Source of the DNA: Acidobacteriota bacterium
Lineage (GTDB): Bacteria; Acidobacteriota; Thermoanaerobaculia; Multivoradales; JAHEKO01
Direction: 5' to 3'
NCBI GenBank assembly: GCA_006227875.1
Contig: SBFI01000239.1
Location: 1 to 5,338 of the forward strand
DNA: 5,338 nt
Part shown: positions 1-4,580 of the stretch, piece after piece
Layout of the letters: each line of letters opens with the position of its first letter
Position numbering within the stretch: the first letter of the stretch is position 1
The notes under the pieces: generated by a model
The model's input: only the letters and a program-made list of their open reading frames with translations
Told to the model about the DNA's origin: nothing
Databases searched by the model: none
Translations under genes and position numbers: made by a program

Positions 1-3000
1 GTGTCGACGTGGCCGTCACCGTGGATGTCGACCGCCGCCGGCTCTGAGGGCGCCGAGCCACCCAGACGCCGCTTGTAGATCGGTTCACCGGTCTCGATGT
101 CCACCATATAGAGCCAGTTGCCGGTGTCACCCAGCTTGGCGGTGTCGAGTCCGCCGCCAAAGATGGCGACGAACTTGGTCTCGATCTCCTTACCGCCGGT
201 GCCGTCGTCGACCAGCACCCGGATCGGCCAGACGTTGGGTATCGACCAGGTGTCGCCCAGATCGGGGTGACCGTTGCCGGCCATGCCGGAAGGGTCCTCG
301 TCCCAGGTGTCGGTGAACTCCCAGAGCGGAGCGCCATAACCTAGGGGACCGCACGCCGAGGCCGGATCCCCATCCCAGCACGAGGGGACGTAGCCGTTGA
401 TGGGTGTTCCTACACCCTTGGAGTCCAATTCGTCCGGCTGGGTCAGGTCGAGGGCGTAGTAGAGTCTTCCGCCCCGGCGCAGACCGCCGATGGCGGTGGT
501 TCGCCACTCGCGATCGGCCGCCGCGGGAACACCGTTGTGATCGGGGTCGATAAAGACATCGGCCACCCGGATCGGCCCGTCCACATCCCAGTTGTGAGTG
601 CTTGTCTCCGCCTGCGTCAGCACCGACGGCAACACACCGCGCGGGATGTGAGCAAAGAGCTCGTTGCCGGTTCCGTTGTCGTAGTAGCCGTCCTCGGCCG
701 GCTTGCTGGTGTAGTGGAAGATCCCCATGTCGACGGCATGGATCTGACCGTCATTGGCGCCAAAGAGGAGGACCTGACGTCGATATTGGTGCTTCTCGTA
801 GAAGCAGCGGTAACCCGGGTTGGGATCGGAGGAGTCGTCGCACGCCTTGCCGTTGTCCATGAAGTCGGTGGAGAAGAACCGCCCGTCCGCCGGCGGCCCC
901 ACGACTGTTGGATCGGAGTGGAAGATGTCGCCGAGCACATAGCTGATGTCGACGTCGGAGTCGCTCTCTTCATCGGCCACCGTGGCCGTCTTGATCTTGA
1001 GAGTCTCACGGACCACGTCTTTGGCCCGATCCTGTTCATCGGTCGTGGCTATCAGCGCAGCCGGTGCCGCGGGCTTGGATCCGGAGCAGGTGTAGGTGAC
1101 TCTCAGAACGGGGAACTGATCCGGGTCGTCGTCATCATAGGCGTAGACGTCCCGCTTGTCGCCGGCGTTGTCGAGCCGGAAGGCGATGGCGTTGCCCGCG
1201 TCCCAGAAGGGCTCGTTGACGACCTCCTGGACCACCGAAGAGATGTCCGCCGTGTAGATCTTGACGTGGGAGCCGATGGTCCCCGTCCAGTCCCAGGAGG
1301 CCGAACCATCTGTCAGCGGCCGATCCGTGAGGTTGTAGTCAACGGAGGTGAACTCGACGGCGTGGCCGGTCTTCTCGGCCCAAAGGGTCATGTTCGAGGT
1401 GCCCGAGCGCTCGATTCGGTTCTCGAGCTCGATGTCCGCGGCGGTGATGGTGGCGCCTGCCGGGATATCGATGGCGAAGCGCAGGCCGATATGCTGCCCG
1501 GTGGTCAAGTCGAGGTCCGAGCTGGCGAGGACCATCTCGCCGTTGTCGTCGTCCTCTTCGATATCGTCCGAGCTCTGGGCGATGGGGACGAGCAGCGAGT
1601 CGCCAGGTCCGCTGCAGCCGCCGCTGCAGGCCGCGTCCGACAGGCAATCGAGGTCGTCGCAGTCGACGTCACCATCGCAGTCGTTGTCGATACCGTCAGC
1701 GCAGAATCCGGTCTCGCTGGCCGGCGGGCCGCCGCAGTCTGACGGGCAGTCGCAGGGACTCTCGCCCGGCTCACAGGCCCCGTTGCCACAAGTGCTGCAG
1801 GCCGCATCGGCCGCACAATCGGGGTCGCCACAGTCGAGCAGGGTGTCGCAGTCGTTGTCGATGGCGTCGGTGCAGAGCCCGATCTCGCTGCCCGGTGGTG
1901 CGCCACAGTCGGCGTCGCAGCTGCACGAGTTCTCACCCGGGTCGCAGGTGCTGTCCCCACAGGAGGCGCAAACCGGATCGCCCGAGCAGTCCGAATCGGC
2001 GCAGTCGAGCTGGCTGTCGCAGTCGTTGTCGACACCGTCGTTACAGAACCCGATCTCGTCGCTCGCCGGCGATCCGCAGTCGGCCACACAGTCGCAGGGT
2101 GTCTCGCCCGGGTCACAGGTGCCGTCGCCGCAGAAAGCACAGGCCGGGTCGGTCGAGCAGTCGGAGTCGCTGCAGTCCGGCTGGGCGTCGCAGTCGTTGT
2201 CGACGCCGTCCCCGCAGAAACCGGTCTCACTCGGAGGGGGTGAACCGCAATCGGCCGAGCAGCTACAGGCGTTCTCACCCAATCCGCAGGCGGCGTCGCC
2301 GCAAAAGCCGCCGCCGCCGATGATTCCCAAGCCCTGGATGAGATCGTCCCATTCGTTGTCGGTGGTCGCGCCGTCCCAGTTCAAGAGCCGGCGCGCCCGG
2401 GCAACGGTATAGGGGGCGGAGGAATCCCGCTCCATGGTGTACCAGACCCGGCGCTCGTCGGCCGCGGGGCCGATCTTGAGATTGTCGGCCGCGGCCTCGG
2501 CGTCGGTGGGGGCCTGATCCACGAGCTGGGCGCCGGCGTCCCAGAGGAAGCAGGCTTCGGTTACCGAGCCGCCGCAGGCCACGTCGTCGTCGGGCTTACC
2601 CTCTGGGGTGACGGGAACCGGGCGGACAAAGGCCCTGAGGTGGCCGTCCCAGTGCGAAGTGTCGGCAATGGGCAGGAAGCTGGAGAAGGCCACCTTGTCC
2701 TCGGCGTTGAAGCTCCGCGGGGGGGAGGCGGCCGGTGAAAAGCTCTTGGAGCCGGTTTTTATAGTTTGGATGATCCCGCCCAGTACCTGGACCAGCTCTT
2801 CCTTGGTTTCGGGGAAGTAGGCGGCCTCGGTGCCACCGCACCTGGCAACTTCGTCAGCGTAGCTGGAACGGGTGGCAAAGGAGATCACATAGGTCTTGAT
2901 GTTCAGACCGTCGCCAAACACACCCGGATTGTCCAGCACCTTGGAAGCGATGCGTGGACAGAGCTCGTTGACATTCTCGGTGCCCTGGTAGAGCTGGGCG

Positions 3001-4106
3001 ATACGGGCCAACGGCTCCCGATCATCGCAGTCGTTGCTGTCGCCTCCCGGGATGCGGGTGAACCAACCAGGAAGATAGTCGGGATGGCCGGGTGGCGGCA
3101 ACGGGAAGTAGTCCTCGTCGCAGCACCCCTCGATGACATCGGAGAGCAGGATGATCGCCGTCTCCTTGGCGGCGAAGTCCGGGTCGGCGGCCTCGGCCAG
3201 CGGTTTCCAGTCTTCGTACCAATGGCGAAAGTCCTTGAGCGCGTTCGCCATGGGTGTCTTTTCCCGCTGCCCGAGGGGCTTCTGGTTCTCATCGGCGAGA
3301 AACCAGTTTTCCGTACACTGACTGCCGACACAGATGGTTCTCTTCGAAGTATCGATGTAGTCGTTGAGCTCGAAGTGGGGGTTGTCCTCGCCGTCGACGA
3401 TGATGTTGGGGGCCAGCCGCCGCATCAGGGCCATGCGGTTGTCGTCGGTCCAGTTGAGGGGGAGAAGATCACCGGTCCTGAGACCGCTGTCGGGGTCGGT
3501 CGTGGTCGGGTAGCGGAAGTTGTAGTAGATGGTGCCGTCGTTGAAGGCCAGGCTGTCTATGTGGTCATCCTCGTTGGGCTCGATCCCCAGACAGGAGTTG
3601 TGATCGTCCGGTAGGTCACCGGGGATCTCGATTTCGCGCTCGCTGGCGCAACAGGCACCGTCCCGGGGGTCGGGACAGTCGATGAGGATCTCGGTGCCGG
3701 GGTTGAGCTCGTCTTCGGCTCGGATCTTGCTGCAGCCAGGACGGAGGTGGAAACGCTCCATGTTGGGGAATTGGGCAAAACCAAAATGGACACCGGAGGT
3801 CGCCTTGAGCACCTCGTAGAGGGCCTGGCGCACCTGGTAGTGGCGGCCGGCCGGGTCGTCGTGGTAGGCGGGTGCCTGGGGGTAGGTCGACCAGGGCGGT
3901 CTGTCGACAAACTTCTTCATCGAGGAGCTGATGTCCATCAGGGCAAAGACATTGGGCCCCTCACAGCCGCCGCCGACCAGCAGGTCCTTGTCGTCTGCCC
4001 GGGCGGTACCGGGGAGAGCGACCAGCAGCAGGGCCGTCGCCAGGAGTGCCGCGACCGAAAGCGCGGTCGCGATTCGACAGGATGTCCTCTCTCTTGGGCT
4101 AGGCAT
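1..4106 (-). CDS. pilY1: PilY1-like type IV pilus tip/biogenesis protein with cysteine-rich repeats (partial, C-terminus off the window)
   Basis: Exported tip adhesin and assembly factor of type IV pili, judged by family. The open frame runs 1368 codons without a stop from ATG at 4106 and leaves the window. The start is supported by GGAGG 8 nt upstream and by the signal peptide that follows (residues 1-37, AxA cleavage site). Domains in order: VWA domain about 48-450, with MIDAS DISSSM (D58, S60, S62) and strand IILLSDV (D323); a PilY1-type segment with W486 in WDGHL; four 57-residue Cys-rich modules 601-828; an acidic beta-sandwich-like domain about 833-1006; then the PilC/PilY1 C-terminal propeller with LGDIFHSDP (1058), GANDGQIHAVD (1116) and YYALDLT (1216). 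The last visible residues, 1360-1368 (DIHGDGHVD), resemble the PilY1 calcium loop. Family members are often 1000-1200 residues; this one is longer because of the central insertion. It overlaps the upstream small gene by 8 bases, suggesting coupled translation. The family call is firm; the adhesive or metal-binding role of the insert is inference. Confidence 0.93.
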   Translation of the reverse strand, partial: MPSPRERTSCRIATALSVAALLATALLLVALPGTARADDKDLLVGGGCEGPNVFALMDISSSMKKFVDRPPWSTYPQAPAYHDDPAGRHYQVRQALYEVLKATSGVHFGFAQFPNMERFHLRPGCSKIRAEDELNPGTEILIDCPDPRDGACCASEREIEIPGDLPDDHNSCLGIEPNEDDHIDSLAFNDGTIYYNFRYPTTTDPDSGLRTGDLLPLNWTDDNRMALMRRLAPNIIVDGEDNPHFELNDYIDTSKRTICVGSQCTENWFLADENQKPLGQREKTPMANALKDFRHWYEDWKPLAEAADPDFAAKETAIILLSDVIEGCCDEDYFPLPPPGHPDYLPGWFTRIPGGDSNDCDDREPLARIAQLYQGTENVNELCPRIASKVLDNPGVFGDGLNIKTYVISFATRSSYADEVARCGGTEAAYFPETKEELVQVLGGIIQTIKTGSKSFSPAASPPRSFNAEDKVAFSSFLPIADTSHWDGHLRAFVRPVPVTPEGKPDDDVACGGSVTEACFLWDAGAQLVDQAPTDAEAAADNLKIGPAADERRVWYTMERDSSAPYTVARARRLLNWDGATTDNEWDDLIQGLGIIGGGGFCGDAACGLGENACSCSADCGSPPPSETGFCGDGVDNDCDAQPDCSDSDCSTDPACAFCGDGTCDPGETPCDCVADCGSPASDEIGFCNDGVDNDCDSQLDCADSDCSGDPVCASCGDSTCDPGENSCSCDADCGAPPGSEIGLCTDAIDNDCDTLLDCGDPDCAADAACSTCGNGACEPGESPCDCPSDCGGPPASETGFCADGIDNDCDGDVDCDDLDCLSDAACSGGCSGPGDSLLVPIAQSSDDIEEDDDNGEMVLASSDLDLTTGQHIGLRFAIDIPAGATITAADIELENRIERSGTSNMTLWAEKTGHAVEFTSVDYNLTDRPLTDGSASWDWTGTIGSHVKIYTADISSVVQEVVNEPFWDAGNAIAFRLDNAGDKRDVYAYDDDDPDQFPVLRVTYTCSGSKPAAPAALIATTDEQDRAKDVVRETLKIKTATVADEESDSDVDISYVLGDIFHSDPTVVGPPADGRFFSTDFMDNGKACDDSSDPNPGYRCFYEKHQYRRQVLLFGANDGQIHAVDMGIFHYTSKPAEDGYYDNGTGNELFAHIPRGVLPSVLTQAETSTHNWDVDGPIRVADVFIDPDHNGVPAAADREWRTTAIGGLRRGGRLYYALDLTQPDELDSKGVGTPINGYVPSCWDGDPASACGPLGYGAPLWEFTDTWDEDPSGMAGNGHPDLGDTWSIPNVWPIRVLVDDGTGGKEIETKFVAIFGGGLDTAKLGDTGNWLYMVDIETGEPIYKRRLGGSAPSEPAAVDIHGDGHVD
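3..29 (-). other. Candidate PilY1 calcium-binding loop at the window edge
   Basis: Residues 1360-1368 read D-I-H-G-D-G-H-V-D, an EF-hand-like nine-residue loop with acidic residues at positions 1, 5 and 9 and histidine at positions 3 and 7. In Pseudomonas PilY1 a loop of this type in the C-terminal propeller binds Ca2+ and controls pilus extension and retraction. The position after YYALDLT and GGLDTAKLGDTGNWLYMVD-like propeller strands fits. The sequence is cut immediately after the last Asp, so the flanking strand cannot be checked. Confidence 0.55.
1089..1610 (-). other. Acidic beta-sandwich-like domain inside the PilY1-like protein
   Basis: Residues about 833-1006. The visible pattern is an Asp/Glu-rich opening (SSDDIEEDDDNG), then GLRFAIDIPAGATITAADIE, a WDW segment, VVQEVVNEPFWDAGNAIAFRL, and a closing YDDDDPDQFPVLRVTY. 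This matches a recurrent domain of secreted bacterial proteins with the signature 'GxRF..v.IPxGAxIxxAxIEF ... W.sGNalaf ... aP.L.v.Y'. It may belong to the DNRLRE-like group, but I am not certain of the family name. The function is unknown; carbohydrate or surface binding is only a guess. It directly follows the Cys-rich modules. Confidence 0.6.
1623..2306 (-). repeat. Four tandem 171-bp repeats encoding 57-residue, 10-cysteine modules
   Basis: Units lie at 2306-2136, 2135-1965, 1964-1794 and 1793-1623, all exactly 171 bp and in frame (residues 601-657, 658-714, 715-771, 772-828). Each unit has cysteines at unit positions 2, 7, 14, 16, 20, 31, 39, 45, 50 and 56, giving 40 in 228 residues. The first half reads CGDGxCxxGExxCxCxxDCG. 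The second half contains DG(V/I)DNDCDxxxDC, like the putative metal-binding motif named after MopE (Cu-binding_MopE family). The Asp-rich loops suggest Ca2+ or other metal binding, and the even cysteine count suggests disulfide pairing after export. The units differ at many positions, so they are not a very recent duplication. A 16-bp stretch coding for the DNDCD core is identical in all four (1675-1690, 1846-1861, 2017-2032, 2188-2203). Confidence 0.93.
3996..4106 (-). other. Signal peptide of the PilY1-like protein
   Basis: Residues 1-37 of the PilY1-like protein. A basic n-region (R5, R7, R11) precedes an Ala/Leu-rich hydrophobic core (about residues 12-31). A PGTARA site follows, with small residues at -3 and -1 (A35, A37), and the mature protein would begin with DDKD. 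There is no lipobox cysteine at the cleavage point, so this looks like a Sec/SPase I signal, in line with export to the periplasm and pilus tip. The exact cleavage site is a prediction. Confidence 0.8.
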
Positions 4107-4395
4107 GGATACCCCCTCCAAGCTCGATCATGATCTCTTCGAGCGCGTCGGTCAGAGCATTCATGGTGCGGGTTCCCGCATCGGCCGGCACGACCGCCGA
4201 CCGGTGGAGCTCTTTCTTGGCCGGATGGCCAAAACCGTGGGGTGCCTTCCTGGTTCCAGGTGTCTCGGCGTCCTCGCCGGCGACGACGGTCTCGAGCGGG
4301 GGATGGAGGAGCGGTGCGGCACGGCCGACCACCCTGATCTCCATCCTTTCGTGCTCAGATGACTCTTCGAGTTCCCTAGACCGCTTGTCGTTCAC
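4099..4395 (-). CDS. Small hypothetical protein, first gene of the predicted sigma-54 operon
   Basis: A 98-codon frame that I do not recognise. I chose GTG at 4395 rather than the in-frame ATG at 4431 for two reasons. GGGGAGG lies just 4 nt upstream of the GTG, while no Shine-Dalgarno precedes the ATG. The ATG also lies within the predicted sigma-54 promoter, upstream of the expected transcript start. The protein has no signal peptide or membrane segment and should be cytoplasmic. The N-terminal third is highly charged (NDKRSRELEESSEHERMEIR). The middle is Pro/Gly/His-rich. The C-terminus (TMNALTDALEEIMIEL) could form an amphipathic helix. The stop TAG (4101-4099) overlaps the ATG of the PilY1-like gene, so the pair is probably co-translated. 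Third codon positions are mostly G or C, as in the neighbours, which supports real coding. A chaperone, regulator or mere leader role cannot be told apart from sequence. Confidence 0.6.
   Translation of the reverse strand: MNDKRSRELEESSEHERMEIRVVGRAAPLLHPPLETVVAGEDAETPGTRKAPHGFGHPAKKELHRSAVVPADAGTRTMNALTDALEEIMIELGGGIHA
4115..4119 (-). promoter_or_regulatory. Ribosome binding site of the PilY1-like gene
   Basis: GGAGG (within TGGAGGGGGTATCC) ends 8 nt before ATG 4106. It lies inside the last codons of the upstream small gene, so ribosomes finishing that gene can reinitiate here. It decides the start at 4106. Confidence 0.8.
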
Positions 4396-4399
4396 GACA

Positions 4400-4406
4400 C
4401 CTCCCC
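4400..4406 (-). promoter_or_regulatory. Ribosome binding site of the small gene
   Basis: GGGGAGG on the minus strand, 4 nt before GTG 4395. The spacing is a little short but the match to the anti-Shine-Dalgarno is strong. It supports GTG over the upstream ATG at 4431. Confidence 0.65.
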
Positions 4407-4426
4407 ACGTCAGCACCGCCGGTTTT

Positions 4427-4442
4427 CGCAATGGCTGTGCCA
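4427..4442 (-). promoter_or_regulatory. Sigma-54 (RpoN) -24/-12 promoter
   Basis: The minus strand reads TGGCACAGCCATTGCG. This has the full TGGCAC (-24) and TTGC (-12) elements of the sigma-54 consensus TGGCAC-N5-TTGC at the correct 5-nt spacing. Transcription would start near 4416, leaving a leader of about 21 nt that holds the GGGGAGG site before GTG 4395. The promoter points at the small gene and the PilY1-like gene. Sigma-54 with PilR-type activators is known to drive type IV pilus genes in several proteobacteria, so the pairing makes biological sense. The start site is inferred, not measured. Confidence 0.82.
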
Positions 4443-4458
4443 GGTGCTCGAGGCACCT
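4442..4458. promoter_or_regulatory. Inverted repeat abutting the -24 element
   Basis: AGGTGC and GCACCT form a perfect 6-bp inverted repeat with a 5-nt spacer, immediately upstream of (sharing one base with) the -24 box. There is no T-run, so it is not a factor-independent terminator. It could be an operator for a repressor or a second regulator; the assignment is speculative. Confidence 0.35.
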
Positions 4459-4459
4459 T

Positions 4460-4472
4460 CAATCCTTTGATA
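4460..4472 (-). promoter_or_regulatory. Candidate IHF binding site
   Basis: The minus strand reads TATCAAAGGATTG, which fits the IHF consensus WATCAANNNNTTR at every defined position. It lies at about -44 to -56 from the predicted sigma-54 start, between the promoter and the upstream palindromes. IHF commonly bends DNA at that place so that an enhancer-bound activator can reach RpoN polymerase. The consensus is short and degenerate, so position is the main support. Confidence 0.5.
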
Positions 4473-4494
4473 AGAAATGGTTTAGGGAGTTGCT

Positions 4495-4508
4495 GTGAAG
4501 GACTTCAC
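4495..4508. promoter_or_regulatory. Palindrome GTGAAG-N2-CTTCAC, candidate activator (enhancer) site
   Basis: A perfect 6-bp inverted repeat with a 2-nt centre at about -79 to -92 from the predicted sigma-54 start, on the far side of the candidate IHF site. This is the usual zone for binding of bacterial enhancer-binding proteins such as PilR or NtrC relatives. The bound protein is not identifiable from the sequence. Confidence 0.4.
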
Positions 4509-4531
4509 TAGCGAATCAGGTTGGCAGTTCG

Positions 4532-4546
4532 GTTACGAAGGGTAAC
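4532..4546. promoter_or_regulatory. Palindrome GTTAC-N5-GTAAC, second candidate upstream site
   Basis: A perfect 5-bp inverted repeat with a 5-nt spacer at about -116 to -130 from the predicted sigma-54 start, between the dnaE2 stop and the first palindrome. It is not followed by a T-run and is too weak a stem for a convincing dnaE2 terminator. Its sequence differs from the palindrome at 4495-4508, so the two need not bind the same protein. Confidence 0.25.
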
Positions 4547-4580
4547 GTTGGTGTCATATTTCACACTGTCTATATGGGGA

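Noticed and set aside
537..1742. A 401-codon open frame on the plus strand, opposite the PilY1-like gene
   Set aside because: It is antisense to well-recognised PilY1 propeller and Cys-rich sequence. Its valine/glycine/aspartate-rich translation reflects the complement of GAC/GTC-type codons, and it has no recognisable domain.
1505..2278. A 257-codon minus-strand frame rich in Thr/Ala/Arg across the repeats
   Set aside because: It is a shifted frame of the Cys-rich modules, and its low-complexity translation has no family character.
1623..2306. CRISPR-like array suggested by regularly spaced identical 16-bp cores
   Set aside because: The spacing is 171 bp, the intervening sequence is itself repeated, and the whole is in frame in a coding gene.
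1348..2412. A 354-codon plus-strand frame rich in SQSLS/SPGSQ repeats
   Set aside because: The repeats are the antisense image of the four 171-bp cysteine modules. The sense strand gives perfectly spaced cysteines, so the plus-strand periodicity is a by-product.
2766..3614. A 282-codon plus-strand frame opposite the VWA domain
   Set aside because: The opposite strand encodes the VWA and PilY1 N-terminal motifs without interruption, so this is a GC-rich antisense shadow.
4396..4431. ATG at 4431 as start of the small gene (110 residues)
   Set aside because: It has no Shine-Dalgarno and lies inside the predicted sigma-54 promoter, upstream of the expected transcript start; GTG 4395 fits better.
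3931..4498. Overlapping plus-strand frames across the small gene and promoter
   Set aside because: They conflict with the promoter, Shine-Dalgarno and start-stop overlap seen on the minus strand, and their translations show no domains.
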